From the NCBI GenBank assembly GCA_029582165.1, contig CM055890.1, positions 771,143-835,142 on the forward strand: a DNA stretch of 64,000 bases, written 5' to 3'. Within the stretch, counting starts at the first letter, position 1. Every line of letters begins with the position of its first letter. The position numbers were made by a program, and so were the translations under genes. The DNA is from Portulaca oleracea. Taxonomy: Eukaryota > Streptophyta > Magnoliopsida > Caryophyllales > Portulacaceae. Below, piece by piece: positions 33,451 through 44,690 of this stretch. Under the pieces are notes generated by a model. That model ran no database searches and was not told the origin of the DNA. It was given only the letters and a program-made list of their open reading frames with translations.

Positions 33451-34399
33451 TGATGCATAATTGATGGTCTTATGCATCAAGGTCAACCATGGAGACATCT
33501 AATACTCACCTAGAAGGAAGAAGAGCTCAAGTCTCTCATATATCTCTCTACTGGAAGGATCAACTCATATGGTCGTATACTTTTGCTCCTTAATTCAAGG
33601 ACCGTGAAGCTATCATAGAAGTCATCCTAGAAGGGATTATTCTACATTCCAAGAGCTTTCATATGGTTCAAGAATCTTTAAGTTTGGATGAGAATCCAAG
33701 GAGTTATCATCATTTGAAATCTAGTTTAGTTCATTGTTTTCTTTATGATGTAATCATTAGAATAGATGATGTAAGCCTCAAGGGGCCTATTTCTTGATTT
33801 GTGCACGTTTAGGAGGGCTAGGATTACTATAAATACCCCCTTAGGCCTCTTGTAATCTCATTCATTCAATATATCAAATACAAAGTAAACACATGGTGTT
33901 GTTTTCTCTCTAGCTTTTGTGCTAGTTTTCGCTTTCTCTTGAGGAGTTTGAAGTTATCCCCTTCTTCTATTCAAGGGTGGCATCCTTGAAGGTGAAAGGA
34001 AGGAATTGAAGGTCTCTTGAAGGTGGTGTGGCTATATCCTTCCAAGAGTCTTCAAAAGCCATCATCTATCCATCGTTCATTCATCCATTTATCATCCATT
34101 TCGTGTTATTCATCAAGAATTCCACAAGAATTCGTCAAGCATTCAACAAGAAGCATTTGTCCTTCATCAAACACGTCCAAGCTTCATTCGTTCGTCGTCA
34201 TTCATCATTCGTTTGTCCATTTGTTCATTATTTCCATCCAATTGGTAATCATCTTTCATAGTTCTTTCCATCCTTTTTTCATCCATTTCTATTCCATTTT
34301 TGGTTCTTTGGAACTTTGAGAAAGGAGATTCCTATCTTCGTTTTTAAAGATCCTTATATATTGTGTAGTGAGATCAACCCTTGGTCCCATTATGCATCA
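33451..34399 (+). repeat. Family C LTR C4 (949 bp)
   Basis: Complete; shared by C4 and C5. The following primer-binding site is degraded (TGCATCGAGC). Confidence 0.92.
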
Positions 34400-34716
34400 A
34401 ATTTGCATCGAGCTAAGGAGTTTGAATCTCTTAGTTCTTGAAACAATCTTTTACAATCTTTCCTCTCCCACACGTTCCCCATCACACGTCCATCACAAAA
34501 TTTCATTCCCATCATCTCTCCATCACACGCCACCCATAAGTTCTTCCAAGAAATCATCAAGAACCCATCAAGAACTAATCAAGAACTAATAAAGAATCAT
34601 AAACTCCACAAAGAACCCGTGAGCCCAAACACAAATCCAACCAATTCCTCACGTCCCATCTATGCTAACCATCCTACCATGAGTTTCTTGTGATCTTTGA
34701 ATCAAGATAGGTTCTA

Positions 34717-35263
34717 ATGGATTGCAAAAGGTCCAAAAGAATTCCCAACGTGAGCTACAATGCTTTAAGCAATATTTTTATTATCTTTCCAAACAAATTG
34801 AAGATTGTGTGATTCTTCCAAAGGGGACAAGAAGCACAAGATCACGTGGTTCACTCTTCTAAGGTTGAATATGAAGCACCTTATGCACGAGTAAACATTC
34901 CAACAAAAAGAATGGGAAGAAAGTTCAAGAAGATTTCTTGCCATCCGACATAAAGGTGACTCCATCAACAATCTTGAAGGAGTTAAGCAAGGGAGCATGG
35001 ATGTACTTGATTATACAATAGAGTTCAAGTGGCAATTATGGAAGAATGGCCTTAAGGAGGACGATCCACGCATTTTGGTATACTACTCTCTTGGTCTTAA
35101 TGATTACATTCGTCGTGTTGTTGCAAATCAACTTCTCACAAACTTGGAAGAGTTAAGTTCTTTAGCTCTCGATGTTGAAAGACAAAGGAGATGTTGTCAT
35201 TGCCAAAGTTTAGGCCACATTGATTTGGAGTGCCCTAACAAGAAGAAAGATGTCTTTGGTTGA
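34717..35263 (+). pseudogene. Unit C5 Gag, short form, with a substitution cluster
   Basis: ATG at 34717. Bases 34763-34805 differ from all other copies by many changes to A or T in the QQIDDLAKQME region. Downstream, 34997-35263 is open and gives MDVLDYTIEFKWQLWKNG, LNDYIRRVVANQL and the intact knuckle CCHCQSLGHIDLEC. Confidence 0.76.
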
Positions 35264-36184
35264 GTACCAAACACATGATAACAAACCATTTGAGGAGGAA
35301 AAGGAAGAAGAAATTGGGATTGACGCATATGAGGAGGAGAATAAAGAGGAAGAAAAGGTAGAAGAGGAGCATATGGAAAAGTGGCTTGTGACAAAAGAAG
35401 CAAGTGTGGCGTATGAACATCCACAAAAAGAGTGCAAGAACTCTCATTATACCAACAAAGGAGAAGTATGTTCGTTGAACCAAGAAAAGGAAAGTTGTGC
35501 CTCCTATGGAAATATTGTTGTCCTTACGCAAGGGTTAAGCCACAAGTTCATTCATTTCAATCCAAGAAGTTTAGTAAGTCTTTGCTTTTACAAAATTTGC
35601 AAAGATTCATTATATTGCAAAATTACTTCTATGGATTCTTGTCATACTCTGTTGGAAGGACCAAAGTTGCTTGATAGGAATATCATGCCTCTTGATGCAT
35701 CTCTACTTCCATCTTATACCACACTAAGAAGGAAGAAAGCCATCTTGTGTCGATCATGAAAAAGGAGTATCGAGGGAATAAAGAGTATAAGGATCCTATT
35801 CTTATACATTTTGAGAAGAATGAAACGGATCCAAGTATCCATCACATTTTGAATCTTCCTATGAAGCATATCTTCCATGAGCATCCAAGAGCTATCTACT
35901 TAGATCACTTGGTTGAAAGGCCGAGAATTCGAAAGGATGAAATAGCCCAAGTCATCAAGGTACATTGTTTCATGCTAAATGACAAGGGTAAAGTGGTAAG
36001 AATAGACTTGGGGAGTGAGAAGCAACGTGAACAACCCACGTTCACGGTGAAGAAATGCAAGTCCAAGTCTTATGGTGTTCGAGAAATCATCGGAAGAAAG
36101 TTTAAGAAGTTAATCAAAGGAATCTACGATGACTTCAAAGCTTTCAAGAAGAAAGTCTTTGTGAAGAAGGCAAGTGAGAGTTGA
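35250..36184 (+). pseudogene. Unit C5 linker, protease-like region and C-terminal module
   Basis: Open from 35250 to 35759, with an in-frame 3-bp loss (GLSHKF for GLSHDKF). A 4-bp loss at CCACACTAAGAAGG (about 35722) then shifts the frame. The remainder, 35747-36184, is open for 145 residues and is one of the best copies of the region from MKHIFHEHPRAIYLDHLVERP through FMLNDKGKVVRIDLGSEKQ to YDDFKAFKKKVFVKKASES. Confidence 0.76.
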
Positions 36185-36227
36185 TTTTTCCAAAGTTTGA
36201 GGGCAAACTTTTTCAACCGTGGGTGTA

Positions 36228-37257
36228 TGATGCATAATTGATGGTCTTATGCATCAAGGTCAACCATGGAGACATCTAATACTCACCTAGAAGGAAGAAG
36301 AGCTCAAGTCTCTCATATATCTCTCTACTTGGAAGGGATCAACTCATATGGTCGTATACTTTTGCTCCTTAATTCAAGGACTGAAGCTATCATAGAAGTC
36401 ATCCTAGAGGATTATTCTACATTCCAAGAGCTTTCATATGGTTCAAGAATCTTTAAGTTTGGATGAGAATCCAAGGAGTTATCATCATTTGAAATCTAGT
36501 TTAGTTCATTGTTTTCTTTATGATGTAATCATTAGAATAGATGATGTAAGCCTCAAGGGGCCTATTTCTTGATTTGTGCACGTTTAGGGAGGGCTAGGAT
36601 TACTATAAATACCCCCCTTAGGCCTCTTGTAATCTCATTCATTCAATATATCAAATACAAAGTAAACACATGGTGTTGTTTTCTCTCTAGCTTTTGTGCT
36701 AGTTTTCGTTTCTCTTGAGGGAGTTTCGAAGTTATCCCCTTCTTCTATTCAAGGGTGGCATCCTTGAAGGTGAAAGGAAGGAATTGAAGGTCTCTTGAGG
36801 GAGTTTCGAAGTTATCCCCTTCTTCTATTCAAGGGTGGCATCCTTGAAGGTGAAAGGAAGGAATTGAAGGTCTCTTGAAGGTGGTGTGGCTATATCCTTC
36901 CAAGAGTCTTCAAAAGCCATCATCTATCCATCGTTCATTCATCCATTTATCATCCATTTCGTGTTATTCATCAAGAATTCCACAAGAATTCGTCAAGCAT
37001 TCAACAAGAAGCATTTGTCCTTCATCAAACACGTCCAAGCTTCATTCGTTCGTCGTCATTCATCATTCGTTTGTCCATTTGTTCATTATTTCCATCCAAT
37101 TGGTAATCATCTTTCATAGTTCTTTCCATCCTTTTTTCATCCATTTCTATTCCATTTTTGGTTCTTTGGAACTTTGAGAAAGGAGATTCCTATCTTCGTT
37201 TTTAAAGATCCTTAGATATTGTGTATTTAGATCAACCCTTGGTCCCATTATTCATCA
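36228..37257 (+). repeat. Family C LTR C5 (1030 bp) with an 80-bp duplication
   Basis: Longer than its neighbours because 36711-36790 is repeated at 36791-36870. Its end reads TTATTCATCA rather than TTATGCATCA. Shared by C5 and C6. Confidence 0.92.
36711..36870 (+). repeat. Direct tandem duplication, 2 x 80 bp, in LTR C5
   Basis: The two 80-base units start TCTCTTGAGGGAGTTTCG and end GGAATTGAAGG; a third TCTCTTGA follows at 36871. Slippage or unequal exchange between the TCTCTTGA repeats explains it. Confidence 0.9.
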
Positions 37258-37573
37258 AATTTGTATCGAGCTAAGGAGTTTGAATCTCTTAGTTCTCAAA
37301 CAATCTTTTACAATCTTTCCTCTCCCACACGTTCCCATCACACGTCCATCACAAAATTTCATTCCCATCATCTCTCCATCACACGCCACCCATAAGTTCT
37401 TCCAAGAACTCATCAAGAACCCATCAGAACTCATCAAGAACTCATAAAGAATCATAAACTCCACAAAGAACCCGTGAGCCCAAACACAAATCCAACCAAT
37501 TCCCTCACGTCCCATCTATGCTAACCATCCTACCATGAGTTTCTTGTGATCTTTTGAATCAAGATAGGTTCTA

Positions 37574-38120
37574 ATGGATTGCAAAAGGTCCAAAGAAGAA
37601 TTCCCAACGTGAGCTACAATGCTTGAAGCAACAAATTGATGATCTTGCCAAGCAAATGGAAGATTGTGATTCTTCCAAAGGGGACAAGAAGCACAAGATC
37701 ACGTGTGGTTCACTCTTCTAAGGTTGAATATGAAGCACCTTATGCACGGAGTAAACATTCCAACAAAAAGAATGGGAAGAAAGTTCAAGAAGATTTCTTG
37801 CCATCCGACATAAAGGTGACTCCATCAACAATCTTGAAGGAGTTAAGCGAGGAGCATGGATGTACTTGATTATACAATAGAGTTCAAGTGGCAATTATGG
37901 AAGAATGGCCTTAAGGAGGACGATCCACGCATTTTGGTATACTACTCTCTTGGTCTTAATGATTACATTCGTCGTGTTGTTGCAAATCAACTTCTCACAA
38001 ACTTGGAAGATTTAAGTTCTTTAGCTCGATGTTGAAAGACAAAGGAGATGTTGTCATTGCAAAGTTTAGGCCACATTGATTTGGAGTGCCTAACAAGAAG
38101 AAAGATGTCTTTGGTTGAGT
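37574..38120 (+). pseudogene. Unit C6 Gag, short form
   Basis: ATG at 37574; same modules as C1, with several single-base losses, including one inside the knuckle (TGTCATTGCAAAG, lacking a C) that breaks the frame at the zinc ligands. Confidence 0.74.
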
Positions 38121-39037
38121 ACCAAACACATGATAACAAACCATTTGAGGAGGAAAAGGAAGAAGAAATTGGGATTGACGCATGAGGAGGAGAATAAAGA
38201 GGAAGAAAAGGTAGACGAGGAGCATATGGAAAAGTGGCTTGTGACAAAAGAAGCAAGTGTGGCGTATGAACATCCACAAAAAGAGTGCAAGAACTCTCAT
38301 TATACCAACAAAGGAGAAGTATGTTCGTTGAACCAAGAAAAGGAACGTCAGTGCCTCCTATGGAAATATTGTTGTCCTTACGCAAGGGTTAAGCCATGAC
38401 AAGTTCATTCATTTCAATCCAAGAAGTTTAGTAAGTCTTTGCTTTTACAAAATTTGCAAAGATTCATTATATTGCAAAATTACTTCTATGGATTCTTGTC
38501 ATACTGTTGGAAGGACCAAAGTTGCTTGATAGGAATATCATGCCTCTTGATGCATCTCTACTTCCATCTTATACCACACGGCCTAAGAAGGAAGAAAGCC
38601 ATCTTGTGTCGATCATGAAAAGGAGTATCGAGGGAATAAAGAGTATAAGGATCCTATTCTTATACATTTTGAGAAGAATGAAACGGATCCAAGTATCCAT
38701 CACATTTTGAATCTTCCTATGAAGCATATCTTCCATGAGCATCCAAGAGCTATCTACTTAGATCACTTGGTTGAAAGGCCGAGAATTCGAAGGATGAAAT
38801 AGCCCAAGTCATCAAGGTACATTGTTTCATGCTAAATGACAAGGGTAAAGTGGTAAGAATAGACTTGGGAGTGAGAAGCAACGTGAACAACCCACGTTCA
38901 CGGTGAAGAAATGCAAGTCCAAGTCTTATGGTGTTAGAAATCATCGGAAGAAAGTTTAAGAAGTTAATCAAAGGAATCTCGATGACTTCAAAGCTTTCAA
39001 GAAGAAAGTCTTTGTGAAGAAGGCAAGTGAGAGTTGA
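38110..39037 (+). pseudogene. Unit C6 linker, protease-like region and C-terminal module
   Basis: Same order as the other units but with many breaks: near 38182 (CGCATGAGG), 38346, 38502, 38620 and 38790, and a missing base in GGAATCTCGATGAC within the C-terminal module. Active-site aspartate absent as in all C copies. Confidence 0.74.
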
Positions 39038-39077
39038 TTTTTCCAAAGTTTAAGGGCAAACTTTTTTCAATGGTGTA

Positions 39078-40031
39078 TGATGCATAATTGATGGTCTTAT
39101 GCATCAAGGTCAACCATGGAGACATCTAATACTCACCTAGAAGGAAGAAGAGCTCAAGTCTCTCATATATCTCTCTACTTGGAAGGGATCAACTCATATG
39201 GTCGTATACTTTTGCTCCTTAATTCAAGGACCGTGAAGCTATCATAGAAGTCATCCTAGAAGGGATTATTCTACATTCCAAGAGCTTTCATATGGTTCAA
39301 GAATCTTTAAGTTTGGATGAGAATCCAAGGAGTTATCATCATTTGAAATCTAGTTTAGTTCATTGTTTTCTTTATGATGTAATCATTAGAATAGATGATG
39401 TAAGCCTCAAGGGGCCTATTTCTTGATTTGTGCACGTTTAGGGAGGGCTAGGATTACTATAAATACCCCCCTTAGGCCTCTTGTAATCTCATTCATTCAA
39501 TATATCAAATACAAAGTAAACACATGGTGTTGTTTTCTCTCTAGCTTTTGTGCTAGTTTTCGTTTCTCTTGAGGGAGTTTCGAAGTTATCCCCTTCTTCT
39601 ATTCAAGGGTGGCATCCTTGAAGGTGAAAGGAAGGAATTGAAGGTCTCTTGAAGGTGGTGTGGCTATATCCTTCCAAGAGTCTTCAAAAGCCATCATCTA
39701 TCCATCGTTCATTCATCCATTTATCATCCATTTCGTGTTATTCATCAAGAATTTAACAAGAATTCGTCAAGCATTCAACAAGAAGCATTTGTCCTTCATC
39801 AAACACGTCCAAGCTTCATTCGTTCGTCGTCATTCATCATTCGTTTGTCCATTTGTTCATTATTTCCATCCAATTGGTAATCATCTTTCATAGTTCTTTC
39901 CATCCTTTTTTCATCCATTTCTATTCCATTTTTGGTTCTTTGGAACTTTGAGAAAGGAGATTCCTATCTTCGTTTTTAAAGATCCTTAGATATTGTGTAG
40001 TGAGATCAACCCTTGGTCCCATTATGCATCA
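39078..40031 (+). repeat. Family C LTR C6 (954 bp), right end of the C array
   Basis: Complete. It ends CATTATGCATCA at 40031 and is directly followed by GTATTAGATGTCTCC, the interior of a minus-strand LTR (positions 45-55 of that LTR), not by a primer-binding site. The array therefore sits inside the LTR of H1. Confidence 0.9.
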
Positions 40032-40086
40032 GTATTAGATGTCTCCATGGTTGACCTTGATGCATAAGGCCATCAATTATGCATCA
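40032..40086 (-). repeat. H1 3' LTR fragment (55 bp)
   Basis: On the minus strand it begins TGATGCATAATTGATGGCC with the terminal hairpin and stops at CTAATAC where LTR C6 begins. The rest should lie on the far side of the C array, beyond the gap. Confidence 0.85.
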
Positions 40087-40129
40087 TACACCCCCGGTTG
40101 AAAAAGTTTGTCCTCAAACTTTGGAAAAA

Positions 40130-40975
40130 TCAACTCTCACTTGCCTTCTTCACAAAGACTTTCTTCTTGAAAGCTTTGAAGTCATCGTAGATTCCTTTGA
40201 TGAACTTCTTAAACTTTCTTCCGATGATTTCTCGAACACCATAAGACTTGGACTTGCATTTCTTCACCGTGAACGTGGGTTGTTCACGTTGCTTCACTCC
40301 CAAGTCTATTCTTACCACTTTACCCTTGTCATTTAGCATGAAACAATGTACCTTGATGACTGGGCTATTTCATCCTTTCGAATTCTCGGCCTTTCAACCA
40401 AGTGATCTAAGTAGATAGCTCTTGGATGCTCATGGAAGATATGCTTCATAGGAAGATTCAAAATGTGATGGATACTTGGATCCGTTTCATTCTTCTCAAA
40501 ATGTATAAGAATAGGATCCTTATACTCTTTATTCCCTCGATACTCCTTTTTCATGATCGACACAAGATGGCTTTCTTCCTTTTAGGCCGTGTGGTATAAG
40601 ATGGAAGTAGAGATGCATCAAGAGGCATGATATTCCTATCAAGCAACTTTGGTCCTTCCAACAGAGTATGACAAGAATCCATAGAAGTAATTTTGCAATA
40701 TAATGAATCTTTGCAAATTTTGTAAAAGCAAAGACTTACTAAACTTCTTGGATTGAAATGAATGAACTTGTCATGGCTTAACCCTTGCGTAAGGACAACA
40801 ATATTTCCATAGGAGGCACAACTTTCCTTTTCTTGGTTCAACGAACATACTTCTCCTTTGTTGGTATAATGAGAGATCTTGCACTCTCTTTGTGGATGTT
40901 CATACGCCACACTTGCTTCTTTTGTCACAAGCCATTTTTCCATATGCTCCTCTTCTACCTTTTCTTCCTCTTTAT
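40130..40975 (-). pseudogene. H1 protease-like region and C-terminal module
   Basis: Leftward from 40975: the end of the acidic linker (EEEHMEKW), VCSLNQEKESCASYGN, SLCFYKICKD, MDSCHTLLEGPKLLDR (open 40943-40551), a shift, open 40563-40333 with KDPILIHFEKNETDPS and MKHIFHEHPRAIYLDHLVERP, then the C-terminal module at 40339-40130 ending YDDFKAFKKKVFVKKASES. Active-site Asp absent. Split from its gag by the element at 40976-44690. Confidence 0.78.
40971..40975. repeat. Target site duplication TTTAT, left copy, of element C7-C8
   Basis: TTTAT before the LTR TG at 40976 and again at 44691-44695 after the CA at 44690. Uninterrupted C copies read CTCTTTATTCTCC on the minus strand at this place. 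Confidence 0.92.
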
Positions 40976-41922
40976 TGATGCATAATTGATGGTCTTATGC
41001 ATCAAGGTCAACCATGGAGACATCTAATACTCACCTAGAAGGAAGAAGAGCTCAAGTCTCTCATATATCTCTCTACTTGGAAGGGATCAACTCATATGGT
41101 CGTATACTTTTGCTCCTTAATTCAAGGACCATGAAGCTATCATAGAAGTCATCCTAGAGAGGATTATTCTACATTCCAAGAGCTTTCATATGGTTCAAGA
41201 ATCTTTAAGTTTGGATGAGAATCCAAGGAGTTATCATCATTTGAAATCTAGTTTAGTTCATTGTTTTCTTTATGATGTAATCATTAGAATAGATGATGTA
41301 AGCCTCAAGGGGCCTATTTCTTGATTTGTGCACGTTTAGGAGGGCTAGGATTACTATAAATACCCCCTTAGGCCTCTTGTAATCTCATTCATTCAATATA
41401 TCAAATACAAAGTAAACACATGGTGTTGTTTTCTCTAGCTTTTGTGCTAGTTTTCGTTTCTCTTGAGGAGTTTCAAGTTATCCCCTTCTTCTATTCAAGG
41501 GTGGCATCCTTGAAGGTGAAAGGAAGGAATTGAAGGTCTCTTGAAGGTGGTGTGGCTATATCCTTCCAAGAGTCTTCAAAAGCCATCATCTATCCATCGT
41601 TCATTCATCCATTTATCATCCATTTCGTGTTATTCATCAAGAATTCAACAAGAATTCATCAAGCATTCAACAAGAAGCATTTGTCCTTCATCAAACACGT
41701 CCAAGCTTCATTCGTTCGTCGTCATTCATCATTCGTTTGTCCATTTGTTCATTATTTCCATCCAATTGGTAATCATCTTTCATAGTTCTTTCCATCCTTT
41801 TTCATCCATTTCTATTCCATTTTTGGTTCTTTGGAACTTTGAGAAAGGAGATTCCTATCTTCGTTTTTAAAGATCCTTAGATATTGTGTAGTGAGATCAA
41901 CCCTTGGTCCCATTATGCATCA
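40976..41922 (+). repeat. Family C LTR C7 (947 bp)
   Basis: 5' LTR of the nested element; intact terminal hairpin, TATAAATA near 41356-41363, followed by an intact primer-binding site at 41927-41938. Confidence 0.93.
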
Positions 41923-42237
41923 AATTTGGTATCAGAGCTTAGGAGTTTGAATCTCTTAGTTCTTGAAACAATCTTTTTACAATCTTTCCTTCTCCCACAC
42001 GTTCCCCATCACACGTCCATCACAAAATTTCATTCCCCATCATCTCTCCATCACACGCCACCCATAAGTTCTTCCAAGTACTCATCAAGAACCCATCAAG
42101 AACTCATAAAGAATCATAAACTCCACAAAGAACCCGTGAGCCCAAACACAAATCCAACCAATTCCCCCTCAAGTCCCATCTATGCTAACCATCCTACCAT
42201 GAGTTTCTTGTGATCTTTTGAATCAAGATAGGTTCTA

Positions 42238-42790
42238 ATGGATTGCAAAAGGTCCAGCAAGAATTCCCAACGTGAGCTACAATGCTTGAAGCAACAAATT
42301 GATGATCTTGCCAAGCAAATGGAAGATTGTGGATTCTTCCAAAGGGACAAGAAGCACAAGATCACGTGTGGTTCACTCTTCTAAGGTTGAATATGAAGCA
42401 CCTTATGCACGGAGTAAACATTCCAACAAAAGAATGGGAAGAAAGTTCAAGAAGATTTCTTGCCATCCGACATAAAGGTGACTCCATCAACAATCTTGAA
42501 GGAGTTAAGCAAGGGAGCATGGATGTACTTGATTATACAATAGAGTTCAAGTGGCAATTATGGAAGAATGGCCTTAAGGAGGACGATCCACGCATTTTGG
42601 TATACTACTCTCTTGGTCTTAATGATTACATTCGTCGTGTTGTTGCAAATCAACTTCTTACAAACTTGGAAGAGTTAAGTTCTTTAGCTCGATGTTGAAT
42701 GACAAAGGAGATGTTGTAATTTCAAAATTTTATTTCACATTGTTTTGGAGTGCCCTAACTAGAAGAATGTTGTGTCTTTGGTTGAGTAAA
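42238..42790 (+). pseudogene. C7 Gag, short form, with destroyed zinc knuckle
   Basis: ATG at 42238 (MDCKRSSKNSQ...). The distal part is open at 42327-42698 with MDVLDYTIEFKWQLWKNG. From 42715 to 42790 about a dozen changes to A or T replace the knuckle: after CC the Cys, Gly and His codons are altered, and only ECPN remains. The downstream GTTGTGTCTTTGG keeps the gag-to-protease frame that the array units have lost. Confidence 0.76.
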
Positions 42791-42902
42791 ATACACATGA
42801 TAACAAACCATTTGAGGAGGAAAAGGAAGAAGAAATTGGGATTGACGCATATGAGGAGGAGAATAAAGAGGAAGAAAAGGTAGAAGAGGAGCATATGGAA
42901 AA

Positions 42903-43709
42903 GTGGCTTGTGACAAAAGAAGCGTGGCGTATGAACATCCACAAAAAGAGTGCAAGAACTCTCATTATACCAACAAAGGAGAAGTATGTTCGTTGAACCA
43001 AGAAAAGGAAAGTTGTGCCTCCTATGGAAATATTGTTGTCCTTACGCAAGGGTTAAGCCATGACAAGTTCATTCATTTCAATCCAAGAAGTTTAGTAAGT
43101 CTTTGCTTTTACAAAATTTGCAAAGATTCATTATATTGCAAAATTACTTCTATGGATTCTTGTCATACTCTGTTGGAAGGACCAAAGTTGCTTGATAGGA
43201 ATATCATGCCTCTTGATGCATCTCTACTTCCATCTTATACCACACGGCCTAAGAAGGAAGAAAGCCATCTTGTGTTGATCATGAAAAAGGAGTATCGAGG
43301 GAATAAAGAGTATAAGGATCCTATTCTTATACATTTTGAGAAGAATGAAATGGATCCAAGTATCCATCACATTTTGAATCTTCCTATGAAGCATATCTTC
43401 CATGAGCATCCAAGAGCTATCTACTTAGATCACTTGGTTGAAAGGCCGAGAATTCGAAAGGATGAAATAGCCCAAGTCATCAAGGTACATTGTTTCATGC
43501 TAAATGACAAGGGTAAAGTGGTAAGAATAGACTTGGGGAGTGAGAAGCAACGTGAACAACCCACGTTCACGGTGAAGAAATGCAAGTCCAAGTCTTATGG
43601 TGTTCGAGAAATCATCGGAAGAAAGTTTAAGAAGTTAATCAAAGGAATCTACGATGACTTCAAAGCTTTCAAGAAGAAAGTCTTTGTGAAGAAGGCAAGT
43701 GAGAGTTGA
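42903..43709 (+). CDS. C7 protease-like and C-terminal module, longest open copy
   Basis: 268 codons without interruption. Residues about 15-35: SLNQEKESCASYGN at the retropepsin site (no Asp). Residues about 55-100: SLCFYKICKDSLYC, MDSCHTLLEGPKLLDR. Residues 140-190: MKHIFHEHPRAIYLDHLVERP. Residues 195-268: FMLNDKGKVVRIDLGSEKQ, KKCKSKSYGVREIIGRKFKK, IYDDFKAFKKKVFVKKASES. The last 75 residues match no polymerase or integrase motif I know; they are Lys-rich and conserved in all five families. The shared intact reading frame makes this the reference copy. Confidence 0.75.
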   Translation: MACDKRSVAYEHPQKECKNSHYTNKGEVCSLNQEKESCASYGNIVVLTQGLSHDKFIHFNPRSLVSLCFYKICKDSLYCKITSMDSCHTLLEGPKLLDRNIMPLDASLLPSYTTRPKKEESHLVLIMKKEYRGNKEYKDPILIHFEKNEMDPSIHHILNLPMKHIFHEHPRAIYLDHLVERPRIRKDEIAQVIKVHCFMLNDKGKVVRIDLGSEKQREQPTFTVKKCKSKSYGVREIIGRKFKKLIKGIYDDFKAFKKKVFVKKASES

Positions 43710-43752
43710 TTTTTCCAAAGTTTGAGGGCAAACTTTTTCAACCGGGGGTGTA

Positions 43753-44690
43753 TGATGCATAATTGATGGTCTTATGCATCAAGGTCAACCATGGAGACAT
43801 CTAATACTCACCTAGAAGGAAGAGCTCAAGTCTCTCATATATCTCTACTGAAGGGATCAACTCATATGGTCGTATACTTTTGCTCCTTAATTCAAGGACC
43901 ATGAAGCTATCATAGAAGTCATCCTAGAGGATTATTCTACATTCCAAGAGCTTTCATATGGTTCAAGAATCTTTAAGTTTGGATGAGAATCCAAGGAGTT
44001 ATCATCATTTGAAATCTAGTTTAGTTCATTGTTTTCTTTATGATGTAATCATTAGAATAGATGATGTAAGCCTCAAGGGGCCTATTTCTTGATTTGTGCA
44101 CGTTTAGGAGGGCTAGGATTACTATAAATACCCCTTAGGCCTCTTGTAATCTCCTTCATTCAATATATCAAATACAAAGTAAACACATGGTGTTGTTTTC
44201 TCTCTAGCTTTGTGCTAGTTTTCGCTTTCTCTTGAGGGAGTTTCGTTATCCCCTTCTTCTATTCAAGGGTGGCATCCTTGAAGGTGAAAGGAAGGAATTG
44301 AAGGTCTCTTGAAGGTGGTGTGGCTATATCCTTCCAAGAGTCTTCAAAAGCCATCATCTATCCATCGTTCATTCATCCATTTATCATCCATTTCGTGTTA
44401 TTCATCAAGAATTCAACAAGAATTCATCAAGCATTCAACAAGAAGCATTTGTCCTTCATCAAACACGTCCAAGCTTCATTCGTTCGTCGTCATTCATCAT
44501 TCGTTTGTCCATTTGTTCATTATTTCCATCCAATTGGTAATCATCTTTCATAGTTCTTTCCATCCTTTTTCATCCATTTCTATTCCATTTTTGGTTCTTT
44601 GGAACTTTGAGAAAGGAGATTCCTATCTTCGTTTTTAAAGATCCTTAGATATTGTGTAGTGAGATCAACCCTTGGTCCCATTATGCATCA
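43753..44690 (+). repeat. Family C LTR C8 (938 bp)
   Basis: 3' LTR of the nested element, followed by the TTTAT duplication and then by the resumed minus-strand H1 linker. Confidence 0.93.

Larger units (their letters stand above)
22744..40031 (+). repeat. Tandem array of six family C units sharing LTRs
   Basis: LTR ends at 23275, 26056, 28826, 31609, 34399, 37257 and 40031 give periods of 2781, 2770, 2783, 2790, 2858 (2778 after subtracting an 80-bp duplication) and 2774 bp. Each LTR is shared by two units, and no target duplications lie between units. The first LTR is cut by the gap; the last ends at 40031 inside a minus-strand LTR. All six internal regions carry the same 2-bp lesion between gag and protease, so they descend from one progenitor unit. 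Confidence 0.92.
40976..44690 (+). mobile_element. Complete family C element C7-C8 (3715 bp)
   Basis: LTR 40976-41922, internal 41923-43752, LTR 43753-44690, flanked by TTTAT. This is the only simple two-LTR C element in the window, and it shows that the C unit itself moves as a discrete copy. It inserted in opposite orientation into H1, a member of the same family. No polymerase or integrase is encoded, so an autonomous relative must have supplied them. Confidence 0.93.
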
